From: Planctomicrobium piriforme
Lineage (GTDB): Bacteria; Planctomycetota; Planctomycetia; Planctomycetales; Planctomycetaceae
Assembly: GCF_900113665.1 (NCBI RefSeq)
Contig: NZ_FOQD01000003.1
Location: 1-64,000 of the forward strand
DNA: 64,000 bases
Reading direction: 5' to 3'
Within the stretch, counting starts at the first letter, position 1. Each line of letters opens with the position of its first letter. The notes under the pieces were generated by a model that was given only the letters and a program-made list of their open reading frames with translations, made no database searches and was not told the origin of the DNA. Of the stretch, positions 26,056 to 34,152 are shown piece after piece. A program made the translations under genes and the position numbers.

Positions 26056-26214
26056 CTACCGTGACGACCGCATCAGGATGTAGCCGCAGATGGCGATGAA
26101 GATCAGCAGGCAGCCGTATTGCATCGGCGTCATGTTGTCCCAGAAATTGTTCGCGTAACGCGAATATGCGTTCATGTACTGCCGGAATGAATAGGCGGCG
26201 AGCAGGGCGAACAT
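26056..26214 (-). CDS. Putative 52-residue single-helix membrane protein
   Basis: A short frame from ATG 26214 to TAG 26056. The sequence starts MFALLAAYSFRQYMNAYSRY and has the segment NNFWDNMTPMQYG leading into a hydrophobic helix CLLIFIAICGYILM and a basic end RSSR. An internal ATG at 26175 would give 39 residues. Aromatic-rich, positively charged and well-formed for a small membrane protein, unlike the other frames in this gap. The rest of 25900-26367 holds only a weak CCGGGGTT/AACCCCGG hairpin (25907-25937). Confidence 0.5.
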   Translation of the reverse strand: MFALLAAYSFRQYMNAYSRYANNFWDNMTPMQYGCLLIFIAICGYILMRSSR

Positions 26215-26367
26215 GGGAGCGTTCCGAAACAAAGGACGTGCGTTGTGAAAACGCTACGCCATCGCCGCTCCCCGCGCGACGGAAGAATCGACTCCGCGAA
26301 ACAGATTCCAGGTGAGCGACCCTCATATCCCGCACATCCGGTCTGCCAGACTGTCGAACAGGCTGCT

Positions 26368-27720
26368 CTACTCACCGAAAGTCGACTTCTTGCGCAGCGT
26401 GTGATGGTACGCCTGGGCGAACCGGTGCGCCTCATCGCGAACATACTGCAGCAGCCGCAGGGCGTAGGAATGCCGCCCCAGGCGGCGAGGTTCGTCCTCG
26501 CCTGGCACGTAGACTTCTTCTTCCCGCTTTGCTAGCGAAATGGTGAAGGGGGGCTGCACGTCGATCGCCCGCATTGCTTCCAATGCGGCGCTGAGCTGTC
26601 CTTTGCCGCCGTCGATCAGCAGCACGTCGGGAAAGGCCTCGCCCGATTGCGACAGCCGCCGCAGGCGACGGCTCACAACTTCCCGCATCGACGCGAAGTC
26701 GTCGACTCCCTCGACAGTGCGGATCTTGTAACGCTTGTACCCATGCTTGAACGGCAAGCCGTCGATGAACTGCACCAGGCTGGCGACCGTTTCGCCCCCT
26801 TGCAGGTGTGCGATATCGACCCCTTCAATCACCCGCGGCACCGCCGGGAGGTTGAAGATTTTCTTGAGTCCTTTGAGCCCCTTTCGGGGATCGATGTAGA
26901 ACACCTCAGGCTGGGCGTGCTCGGCCAGATTCCCCCGCAGGCTCAGGCTTTCGAGCGCCTTGATCTCATCACGGAGCCGCGCGGCCTTTTCAAACTTCCG
27001 TTCGGCCGCCGCCTGCTGCATTTCTTCCTTGAGTTCTTTCAGCAGCGTCTCTTTTTTGCCGTCGAGGAACAGCCGCAAACGGCGAATCTCGTTGCGGTAT
27101 TCTTCCTTGCTGATCCGCAGGTTGCAGGGGGCGGTACACTGGTTGATGCTCGCCAGCAGGCAAGGGCGAAACCACCGCCATTTCTCTTCGTCTTCGGCAA
27201 TGTCGAGTCCGCAGGTGCGGAACTTGAAAATCTTCTGCAGCACCCCAATCGTTCCCCGCAGTTTCTTTGCCGACGGGAACGGGCCGTAGAGCTTGACCCC
27301 TTTGGTGCGGGGCTTGCGTGTGAATTCGATCCGCGGAAAATCTTCGTGGGTGAAGATCTGCAGATACGGGAACGTCTTGTCGTCCTTGAGCTCCGAATTG
27401 AAACGGGGCTGGATGTCTTTAATCAGCCGGGCTTCGAGCAGCACCGCGTCGACCTCGGAATCGGTCTGGATGAAATCGACATCAGCGATCTCCGGCACCA
27501 GGTCACAAGTGCGGCGGTCGATGGCGGCTGCCGCCAGAAAATAGCTGCCGGCGCGGCTGCGGAGATTTACCGCCTTGCCGACGTAAATCACCCGGGCCTG
27601 TTTGTCCTTCATCAGGTACACGCCCGGCGCGGCCGGAAATTTGCGGACCTTGTCCCGGGGGCTCATTGGCTCGGACGAGGGCAGGTCCGGCTGCTCAGAA
27701 GAATTCGCTCCATCGCTCAT
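26368..27720 (-). CDS. uvrC: UvrC-type excinuclease lacking the C-terminal HhH domain
   Basis: 450 residues against about 600 for typical UvrC. Present in order: GIY-YIG nuclease (GVYLMKDKQARVIYVGKAV), the Cys region around RTCGLD...CLLASINQCTAPC, a UVR domain (KFEKAARLRDEIKALE) and the RNase H-like endonuclease (VIEGVDIAHLQGG, FPDVLLIDGGKGQLSAAL, RDEAHRFAQAYH). The frame stops right after that His; the helix-hairpin-helix pair that binds DNA is absent, and no HhH-like sequence was seen on inspection downstream. Incision during nucleotide excision repair is the expected role. Confidence 0.92.
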   Translation of the reverse strand: MSDGANSSEQPDLPSSEPMSPRDKVRKFPAAPGVYLMKDKQARVIYVGKAVNLRSRAGSYFLAAAAIDRRTCDLVPEIADVDFIQTDSEVDAVLLEARLIKDIQPRFNSELKDDKTFPYLQIFTHEDFPRIEFTRKPRTKGVKLYGPFPSAKKLRGTIGVLQKIFKFRTCGLDIAEDEEKWRWFRPCLLASINQCTAPCNLRISKEEYRNEIRRLRLFLDGKKETLLKELKEEMQQAAAERKFEKAARLRDEIKALESLSLRGNLAEHAQPEVFYIDPRKGLKGLKKIFNLPAVPRVIEGVDIAHLQGGETVASLVQFIDGLPFKHGYKRYKIRTVEGVDDFASMREVVSRRLRRLSQSGEAFPDVLLIDGGKGQLSAALEAMRAIDVQPPFTISLAKREEEVYVPGEDEPRRLGRHSYALRLLQYVRDEAHRFAQAYHHTLRKKSTFGE

Positions 27721-27775
27721 GCCGTCATTCTAGCAGGCAGGGCAAGGGGAAATAGGGGTCAGCGGTCAGCGGTCG

Positions 27776-27878
27776 ATCGGCTTCGCCGATCAACCTTCCA
27801 TGTCTAACACTCAACACTCAGCTCTCAACACTCAACCTTTCTGGCTCTCGACACTGGACACTGGACACTCGACTCCCT
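27776..27878. repeat. Word-repeat block between uvrC and nfeD
   Basis: Contains a short GATCGGCTTCGCCGATC hairpin (27773-27789), then CTCAACACTCAG words, then CTCTCGACACTGGACACTGG. On the minus strand it starts directly after the nfeD stop as GGGAGTCGAGTGTCCAG and continues to GAGAGCCAGAAAGG, the same sense-oriented block seen after four other genes. Confidence 0.75.
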
Positions 27879-28517
27879 TCAAGCTTCATCCATCCGAAAC
27901 GGATCAATTTCGTCCTCCGCGGCTTCGGCTTCTTTGGCGAGTTGTGACAGTTCGGCTGCGCTCGTGCTCGCGGCGACGGGGCGGACGACCACTCGGGTGC
28001 CGCGGACGGCGATCACTTCGACCGTGGTATTCGGTTCGATCATCAGCCCTTCGCTGACAGCGTGCAGGCGTTCTCCGTTCACCAAAACCAGCCCGCCGGG
28101 GGTCATCAGATTCACCGCCGTCCCATGCCGGCCAATCAGCCCGGTGAGGTGCAACAGGTCTTGCTGATAAGGGGTCACTTCCGCACTGGTTGGGGCGGAA
28201 AGCAGTACGCGGTTCCCCAGCGATGTCCGGGTGAGCAACTGAAACGCCCCGATGATCGTCGCGGGAATAATCACCGCCACGCTCCCCAGGTAGGTCCACC
28301 AGAAAATGGGCTGCGTCAGGTACCAGGCCTTGTAGGCGAAATAGCCCGAGGCCAAAAAGCAGCCGATGCACATCACGGCAATCGCTCCGCCCGAGGGCAG
28401 AAACAGCTCTGCGAAGATCAGAGCGATGCCTGCCAGGACAAGAACAACAACCAGTAACTGCGGGTCCATGAATTCCGATTCGCCAAGGGCCGTCACCGCC
28501 GAGAGCAGGGCAGCCAT
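27879..28517 (-). CDS. NfeD-like membrane protein
   Basis: 212 residues. Membrane segments LLVVVLVLAGIALIFAELFL, AVMCIGCFLASGYFAY and YLGSVAVIIPATIIGAF precede a C-terminal OB-fold domain (LIGRHGTAVNLMTPGGLVLV, IEPNTTVEVIAVRGTRVVVRP), as in NfeD proteins that partner SPFH/stomatin proteins. The usual protease domain of long NfeD is missing, so this is the short form. No stomatin gene lies adjacent. The C-terminus ends MDEA and abuts a repeat. Confidence 0.87.
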   Translation of the reverse strand: MAALLSAVTALGESEFMDPQLLVVVLVLAGIALIFAELFLPSGGAIAVMCIGCFLASGYFAYKAWYLTQPIFWWTYLGSVAVIIPATIIGAFQLLTRTSLGNRVLLSAPTSAEVTPYQQDLLHLTGLIGRHGTAVNLMTPGGLVLVNGERLHAVSEGLMIEPNTTVEVIAVRGTRVVVRPVAASTSAAELSQLAKEAEAAEDEIDPFRMDEA

Positions 28518-28611
28518 CGGCCGGTGATGTGTTCAAATTCTAGTGCGCAGCCGACCTGGAACAATTCCTACCGACAGAGAGTCTCGGGAAAAAGTGCAGT
28601 CGGGGGAAATA

Positions 28612-28760
28612 GAAATTAGCCACAGATGAACGCAGATGGACTCAGATTCAAGGCAGAAGAATTTGAAACGCAGAGGTCGCAGAGGAGATCGATTCGTGTT
28701 GAAGAGTCTGCTCGACTCTCGGAATTGTCTCCGCGTACTCGGCGGTCTCGGCGTTTCAAA
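28612..28760. repeat. Word-repeat palindrome (ACGCAGAGG type)
   Basis: AGCCACAGATGAACGCAGAT words at 28618-28650 are followed by a palindrome with arms 28662-28686 (TTTGAAACGCAGAGGTCGC) and 28727-28760 (GGTCTCGGCGTTTCAAA). It lies just 3' of the aminotransferase stop (28764). The same TTTGAAACGCAG arm recurs at 35231-35321. Confidence 0.78.
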
Positions 28761-28763
28761 ATT

Positions 28764-30062
28764 TTACAAACAGCTCTGTACCGCGATCGACAGGCGGCGC
28801 ATGCCTTCGTCGATGCCTTCTGGCGTCTGCACGCCGAAGCTGAGCCGCATCTGGTGATTCGGGCGGCTGTCGGGGGAGTCGGCGTAGCAGATTTCGCCGG
28901 GGACATACATCACGCCCGCCTCGACGGCCCGACGGAAGAGGTCACTGCGGAAGCTGGTGGGAATATTCTCGGGCAGGCTCATCCAGACGTACAAGCCGCC
29001 ATGCGGATGACGCCACGTCACGCCCGGCAGTTTTGAGAAATACTTCTTCGCGGCGATCAGCATCGCATCGCGTTTGAGCTTGTAGCCGTGTTTCACGTCG
29101 ACCAGGTGACTGGCATACAGCCCTTGCTGCAGCACTCCGGCCATCAGATGCTGGGCGAAATTGCTGGAACCGAAATCCTCGTTCCCCTTCCGGTCCGCCA
29201 GCGGTTGCACCAGGGCCGACGGCACGATTCCAAAACCGACTCGAATACCGGGTGAAAAGGTCTTGGAAAAAGTTTGGGTATAGATCACCTGTTCGCGACT
29301 CTCGTCCATCGACCAGACGCTGGGATACTCCGGGCCATCGTAGCGCAGTTCTCGGTAAGCGGCGTCTTCGAGAATGAAGATCTGGTGATCCCGCGACCAT
29401 TTCTTCGCCACCGCCGCGAGTTGCCGGCTGCGCTCTTCTGAAAGGCACGTTCCAGCTGGATTGTCGTAGTAACTGACGACGTAGATCATTTTCACGCGGG
29501 GGAGATCGCCTGCCTGATGCAGGACATTGAGAGCCTGATCGAGGGCGTCGATCTGCATTCCGTGTTCATCGCTGGGGATGGTGACGGTCCGCGCGCCCAC
29601 TCCCGCCAGATTGCCTGCGAACACGAAGTAGGTGGGGCCAGCGACGAGACAGATGTCGCCTGGATCGAACAGCACTTCACACACCAGCGAGAGCAACTGC
29701 TGCGAGCCGGTGGTGAGCAGAATGCGGTCGATGCCGATGCCCAGTTGCTCGACGCTGCACTTTTCAAGCTGAGCAAAATGATCGAGCAGCAGACGACGGA
29801 GGCGGACATAGCCTGCCGTGGTGCCGTATTGCAGAGCCCCCTTGCCGACGGTTTCGGACGCGAGCATCTCAGTCGTCGCCTGCAGCACTTCGGCGACCGG
29901 CAGAGTCTGGGGATCAACGAGACCGGCCGCGAGCGAGATCACCAGCGGATTCTCGACCGCCTGCTGCATCAGAAAACTGATGGCCAGTTCACTGGTGAAC
30001 TGCCGCCGCTGACTGAAGCGAACAGGCAAAGAACTGTGCGAAACATCCATTTTCGTCGACAT
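28764..30062 (-). CDS. PLP-dependent aminotransferase (class I/II, MocR/LysN-like)
   Basis: 432 residues from ATG 30062, preceded by ATGAGGAAAGCC, a clear ribosome-binding site; a longer frame from 30122 has none. Fold-type I elements: GLVDPQTLP, LQYGTTAGYVRLRRLL, TTGSQQLLSLV, YDNPAGTCLSEE and the PLP-lysine region TQTFSKTFSPGIRVGFG. It resembles 2-aminoadipate aminotransferase and related enzymes that lack the GntR domain. The exact amino donor cannot be read from sequence. Confidence 0.88.
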   Translation of the reverse strand: MSTKMDVSHSSLPVRFSQRRQFTSELAISFLMQQAVENPLVISLAAGLVDPQTLPVAEVLQATTEMLASETVGKGALQYGTTAGYVRLRRLLLDHFAQLEKCSVEQLGIGIDRILLTTGSQQLLSLVCEVLFDPGDICLVAGPTYFVFAGNLAGVGARTVTIPSDEHGMQIDALDQALNVLHQAGDLPRVKMIYVVSYYDNPAGTCLSEERSRQLAAVAKKWSRDHQIFILEDAAYRELRYDGPEYPSVWSMDESREQVIYTQTFSKTFSPGIRVGFGIVPSALVQPLADRKGNEDFGSSNFAQHLMAGVLQQGLYASHLVDVKHGYKLKRDAMLIAAKKYFSKLPGVTWRHPHGGLYVWMSLPENIPTSFRSDLFRRAVEAGVMYVPGEICYADSPDSRPNHQMRLSFGVQTPEGIDEGMRRLSIAVQSCL

Positions 30063-30127
30063 GGCTTTCCTCATTTGGCGACGAAAATTGTCAGCGACAT
30101 GTGATAGCCGCTCCAAGTCCATCTGGA

Positions 30128-30236
30128 TGGAGACGAGGGGATAGGGAAGAGAGGACAGGGGATAGTCTAGAAATTCAATCTTCCCCTAATCCCTGTCCCC
30201 TCTTCCCTTGCTGTCGCTTCCATTGACCAATGACAA
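30128..30236. repeat. GAGGGGACAGGG palindrome plus GATTTGTCATTGGTCA block after sdhB
   Basis: Read on the minus strand from the sdhB stop: GATTTGTCATTGGTCAATGG, then a purine-rich arm GGGAAGAGGGGACAGGG and its pyrimidine complement nearer the aminotransferase start. Both parts have sister copies in the window, at 18133 after coxA and at 24086 after the ABC permease. Confidence 0.8.
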
Positions 30237-30248
30237 ATCCGTTCTCGT

Positions 30249-31049
30249 TCAGCCGGCGCCGCCTGATTCCGCCCGTTCTTCCTTATACAAAAGCGTCGCC
30301 TTGAAGTATTCGCGGTTCAGACGGGCGATGTGCGTGACGGAGACGCCGGCAGGGCAGGCGGCTTCGCATTCGTAGGTGTTCGTACAGGCTCCGAACTCTT
30401 CCTTGTCCATCTGCGCGACCATCTTCAGCACGCGCTGGGCACGTTCCGGAGAGCCTTGCGGCAGTTGAGCCAGATGCGAGACCTTGGCCGAGGTAAACAG
30501 CATCGCGGATGCGTTTTTACAAGCCGCCACGCAGGCTCCGCAGCCGATACAGACGGCGGCGTCGAGAGCCCCTTCCTGATCCTGCTTCGGAACCGGGATG
30601 CAGTTGCCGTCTTGAGCCTGACCGGCGTTGACGGAAACGAATCCGCCGGCCGTGATAATGCGGTCGAACGCACTGCGGTCAACGACCAGGTCTTTAACAA
30701 CCGGAAACGCATTCGCGCGCCAGGGTTCGATCAGCACGGTGTCGCCGTCTTCGAACCGCCGCATGTGCAACTGACAGGTGGTGGTTTCGTTGTCCGGCCC
30801 GTGAGCCTGACCGTTGATCATCAGGCCGCAGGAACCACAGATCCCTTCGCGACAGTCGTGATCGAACGCGACCGGCTCTTCGCCGTCGATGATCAGTTTC
30901 TCGTTGAGAATGTCGAGCATCTCCAGGAACGACATATCCGGAGAGATGTCCTGGAGCTTGTATTCACGGAAGCCCCCTGCCTGTTTCGGGCCCGCTTGAC
31001 GCCAGACTTTCAAAGTCAGGCTGAGCTTCTTTTTGGCTGGGCTGATCAT
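30249..31049 (-). CDS. sdhB: Succinate dehydrogenase / fumarate reductase iron-sulfur subunit
   Basis: 266 residues. The 2Fe-2S domain has CREGICGSCGLMING and a later Cys in TTTCQLHM. The ferredoxin-like half has the 4Fe-4S motif CIGCGACVAACKN and the 3Fe-4S region CTNTYECEAACP with a final CP. This long SdhB type goes with the single five-helix cytochrome b subunit encoded at 33290-34084. Order of transcription is sdhC, sdhA, sdhB, with palindromic repeats in both gaps. Confidence 0.96.
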   Translation of the reverse strand: MISPAKKKLSLTLKVWRQAGPKQAGGFREYKLQDISPDMSFLEMLDILNEKLIIDGEEPVAFDHDCREGICGSCGLMINGQAHGPDNETTTCQLHMRRFEDGDTVLIEPWRANAFPVVKDLVVDRSAFDRIITAGGFVSVNAGQAQDGNCIPVPKQDQEGALDAAVCIGCGACVAACKNASAMLFTSAKVSHLAQLPQGSPERAQRVLKMVAQMDKEEFGACTNTYECEAACPAGVSVTHIARLNREYFKATLLYKEERAESGGAG

Positions 31050-31059
31050 GGGAGGAGTG

Positions 31060-31191
31060 GTCGAAGGTTGATGGTTTAAGGTTGAACAAGCTCTCAGCGA
31101 TCAGCAGTCAGCTTTCAGCACTATGCCGACCGTTTACAGATGAACGCTGATCGCTTTCTGGCACTGGACTCTCGACTCTGGACTCTCGACT
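31060..31191. repeat. Word-repeat block between sdhA and sdhB
   Basis: On the minus strand it begins at the sdhA stop: TAG then AGTCGAGAGTCCAGAGTCG, a sense-oriented block. It continues through TCAGCGTTCATCTG, GCTGAAAGCTGACTGCTGAT and ends in AACCTTAAACCATCAACCTT just ahead of sdhB. Confidence 0.78.
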
Positions 31192-33126
31192 CTACTTGTA
31201 GCTTCTCGTCGTCATGTGGATCGTTTCGAACGTCAGTGGTTCGGTATGGCGGCTGGGGAGGCTTTCCGGTGAGCCGGGGTACTCCCAGGCGGCGGCATGG
31301 GCGAAGTTCTCGTCATCGCGACGGGCTTCTCCGTCTTCCGACCGGAACTCTTCGCGGAAATGGCCGCCGCACGATTCATTGCGTTCCAAGGCATCGCGGC
31401 ACATCAACTCGCCGAACTCCAGGAAGTCGGCCACGCGACCTGCCTGTTCGACCTGCTGGTTGAAGTCAGCCCCGGTGCCGGGGACGTAGACGCTCTGCCA
31501 GAACTCAGCCCGCAGGGCGCGGATCTTCTCAATGGCATCTCGCAGGCCGTCGGCGTTCCGGGCCATGCCGCACTGATTCCACATGATCTCGCCCAGGGCG
31601 CGGTGGAAACTCTGCACGGTACGGTTACCGCGAATGTTCAGCATCTTGTCGACCCGGGCAACGGCTTCGGCTTTGACCGCATCGAACTGCGGATGTGCCG
31701 TCGTTACCGGCTTGAGCGATCGCGAGGCCAGATGATGTCCCACGGTGTACGGGATGACGAAGTATCCGTCGGCGAGCCCCTGCATCAGCGCGCTGGCGCC
31801 GAGGCGGTTGGCGCCGTGGTCCGAAAAGTTCGCTTCGCCGAGGACATACAGGCCGGGGACGGTACTTTCGAGGTGATAATCGACCCACAACCCGCCCATT
31901 GTGTAGTGGACGGCGGGATAGATCCGCATTGGCACCTGATACGGGTTTTCGTCCGTGATCTTGGCGTACATGTGGAACAGGTTGCCGTACTTGCTGCGAA
32001 TCTTGTCTTCGCCCTGTTCGGCAATGGCCCGTTTGAAGTCGAGATAGACCGCCTTGCCGCTGTCGCCAACGCCGTATCCGGAATCACAGCGTTCTTTGGC
32101 CGCACGGCTGGCGACGTCGCGGGGAACCATGTTCCCGTAGGCCGGATAGCGGCGTTCGAGATAGTAGTCGCGATCGTCTTCGGGGATGTCTTTGGGAGTC
32201 CGCTCGTCGTGGACGTTTTTCGGCACCCAGACCCGACCGTCGTTCCGCAAGCTTTCGCTCATCAGCGTCAGCTTCGACTGGTAATCCCCTTTGACGGGAA
32301 TACAGGTCGGGTGAATCTGCGTGAAGCAGGGGTTCGCGAAATAGGCTCCCCGTTTGTAACACCGCCAAGGTGCGGTGACGTTGCTCCCCTTGGCATTCGT
32401 TGACAAATAGAACACGTTGCCGTAGCCGCCGGTGCAGAGCAGCACGGCGTGCGCGGCGTGCGATTCCATTTCGCCAGTGACCAGATTGCGGGCGATGATG
32501 CCGCGGGCGACGCCGTCGATCGTCACCAGATCGAGCATTTCCCGCCGGGGATACATCTTCACCTTGCCGAGCGACACCTGTCGCATCAGCGAACTATAGG
32601 CCCCCAGCAGCAACTGCTGCCCGGTCTGGCCGCGACAGTAAAATGTTCGCGAGACCTGTGACCCTCCGAAGGTGCGGTTTGCGAGCAGGCCGCCGTATTC
32701 ACGGGCGAACGGCACTCCCTGCGCCACGCACTGGTCGATGATGTTGGCGCTCACCTGAGCGAGGCGATAGACGTTCGCTTCGCGTGCCCGGAAGTCGCCC
32801 CCTTTGATGGTGTCGTAGAACAGCCGGTAGACCGAGTCGCCGTCGTTGGGATAGTTCTTGGCGGCGTTGATCCCCCCCTGCGCGGCAATACTGTGTGCCC
32901 GGCGGGGAGAGTCCTGAAAACAGAACGACTTGACGTTGTAGCCCAGTTCCCCCAGCGACGCCGCGGCGGATGCGCCAGCCAGGCCGGTGCCGACGACGAT
33001 AATGTCGAACTTCCGCTTGTTGTTCGGGGCGACGAGCTTGAGCTCGTTCTTGCAGCGATCCCATTTTTCGGACAGGGGTCCGTCGGGAATTCGCGATTGC
33101 AGTCGGCTTTGACCAGCGTCACTCAT
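31192..33126 (-). CDS. sdhA: Succinate dehydrogenase / fumarate reductase flavoprotein subunit
   Basis: 644 residues. The FAD-binding dinucleotide fold is VVGTGLAGASAAASLGELG, and the covalent-FAD His lies in RAHSIAAQGGINA. The active-site region shows VHYTMGGLWVDYHLES and the GEANFSDHGANRLGASALMQ loop. Catalyses oxidation of succinate to fumarate at the cytoplasmic face and passes electrons to SdhB. ATG 33126 is preceded by GGTATCG, a weak ribosome-binding match. A long antisense frame (31297-32403) is a shadow. Confidence 0.97.
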   Translation of the reverse strand: MSDAGQSRLQSRIPDGPLSEKWDRCKNELKLVAPNNKRKFDIIVVGTGLAGASAAASLGELGYNVKSFCFQDSPRRAHSIAAQGGINAAKNYPNDGDSVYRLFYDTIKGGDFRAREANVYRLAQVSANIIDQCVAQGVPFAREYGGLLANRTFGGSQVSRTFYCRGQTGQQLLLGAYSSLMRQVSLGKVKMYPRREMLDLVTIDGVARGIIARNLVTGEMESHAAHAVLLCTGGYGNVFYLSTNAKGSNVTAPWRCYKRGAYFANPCFTQIHPTCIPVKGDYQSKLTLMSESLRNDGRVWVPKNVHDERTPKDIPEDDRDYYLERRYPAYGNMVPRDVASRAAKERCDSGYGVGDSGKAVYLDFKRAIAEQGEDKIRSKYGNLFHMYAKITDENPYQVPMRIYPAVHYTMGGLWVDYHLESTVPGLYVLGEANFSDHGANRLGASALMQGLADGYFVIPYTVGHHLASRSLKPVTTAHPQFDAVKAEAVARVDKMLNIRGNRTVQSFHRALGEIMWNQCGMARNADGLRDAIEKIRALRAEFWQSVYVPGTGADFNQQVEQAGRVADFLEFGELMCRDALERNESCGGHFREEFRSEDGEARRDDENFAHAAAWEYPGSPESLPSRHTEPLTFETIHMTTRSYK

Positions 33127-33136
33127 CGATACCGTC

Positions 33137-33287
33137 CTGAATAAAAATCCGAAATCCGAAGCATCAAATCCGAAACGAATTCACGATCTCAATGCCCGAT
33201 GTCTGCACGCGTTTTGAATCGCAGTTCAATTCTCTGAATGAGTTTTGAAGTTGTTTCGGATTTCGAATTTCGTGCTTCGAATTTGCC
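33137..33287. repeat. Word-repeat palindrome between sdhC and sdhA
   Basis: Left arm words AAATCCGAAATCCGAAGCAT and AAATCCGAAACGAATTC; right arm TTGTTTCGGATTTCGAATTT and CGTGCTTCGAATTTG. It stands directly 3' of the sdhC stop (33290). Same architecture as the other members but its own word set. Confidence 0.75.
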
Positions 33288-33289
33288 GG

Positions 33290-34084
33290 TCAACCGCCCG
33301 GCGGCGCAGGCATGCTGCCCCAATTGCTGATCCAGGCCACAATCGGAAAGCTGCCGAATCCAATCGCGACAACCAGTCCGAGAATCACTGACAAACAGCG
33401 AATCGCCGGCGTGTATTTGGGATGATTCCAGCCCAGCGACTGGAAGGAACTCTGGAAACCGTGCGTCACATGCACCCCCAGAATGACTGCTCCGACCAGG
33501 TAAATCGCTCCCCGCACGACATGCGAGAGGATGACTTTGGCTTTCACGGCCGGCGCGGCCCCTTCAAGAGACGACCAGCCGAGTTCGAATTTGAAATCGC
33601 TCAGGTGGACCGCCAGAAACAGCAGCACCACCAGGCCCGTCAAAAACATCGTCTTGTCCGGAGTCGGCATCGCGCCGTGGAGAACCCGATCCTGACGCTT
33701 GGACTGCACATAGGCGTAGCGTTTGTCCCGCGCGGCCCGATTCTGAAACTGCAGCCACAGGGCGAACCCGATGTGAAATGCAAATGCCGCGTAGAGCAGC
33801 ACTTCCGCCGCAATCAAGAACTCGGGATTGGCGTGCAGCTTGTGTGCGTACTCGTCGTAGATGTCGGAGCCGACATAGAGCAGCAGGTTGCCCGCCAGAT
33901 GCACGACGACAAAGAAACACAAAAACAGCCCTGTCACCCCCATCAGGTATTTTTTACCTACCGAGGCGACGAGAAAGGCCTTGAGCCAGTTCAATTTCGG
34001 CTCCTTCGAACGCGGATGTTCTGAACACAGCTGTTCATCAGCAGATGTGTCCGTCGGTGACAACCCGGCGGAGTTCGCATGCAC
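33290..34084 (-). CDS. sdhC: Succinate dehydrogenase cytochrome b558 subunit
   Basis: 264 residues with five membrane helices, the dihaem b558 form found in Bacillus, Wolinella and Bacteroidetes-type complexes. Candidate haem His residues are in FFVVVHLAGNLLLY, LYAAFAFHIGFALWL, LLFLAVHLSDFKF, ILSHVVRGAIYL and ILGVHVTHGFQSSF. N-terminal 35 residues are soluble and variable. One cytochrome subunit serves in place of separate SdhC and SdhD. Confidence 0.93.
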   Translation of the reverse strand: MHANSAGLSPTDTSADEQLCSEHPRSKEPKLNWLKAFLVASVGKKYLMGVTGLFLCFFVVVHLAGNLLLYVGSDIYDEYAHKLHANPEFLIAAEVLLYAAFAFHIGFALWLQFQNRAARDKRYAYVQSKRQDRVLHGAMPTPDKTMFLTGLVVLLFLAVHLSDFKFELGWSSLEGAAPAVKAKVILSHVVRGAIYLVGAVILGVHVTHGFQSSFQSLGWNHPKYTPAIRCLSVILGLVVAIGFGSFPIVAWISNWGSMPAPPGG

Positions 34085-34152
34085 ACAGCCTGCGCAAGTC
34101 GCTGGGGATTATAGGGAACAGGGGAGCACCTGCAATTCCTGATCGACAATCC

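Noticed and set aside
26300..26368. Frameshift that would restore the UvrC HhH domain
   Set aside because: Partial translation downstream of the stop showed no helix-hairpin-helix or UvrC-like sequence.
26647..27807. Long plus-strand frame of 386 codons
   Set aside because: Antisense to uvrC, which has full domain support.
31297..32403. Long plus-strand frame of 368 codons
   Set aside because: Antisense shadow of sdhA, which is unmistakable.
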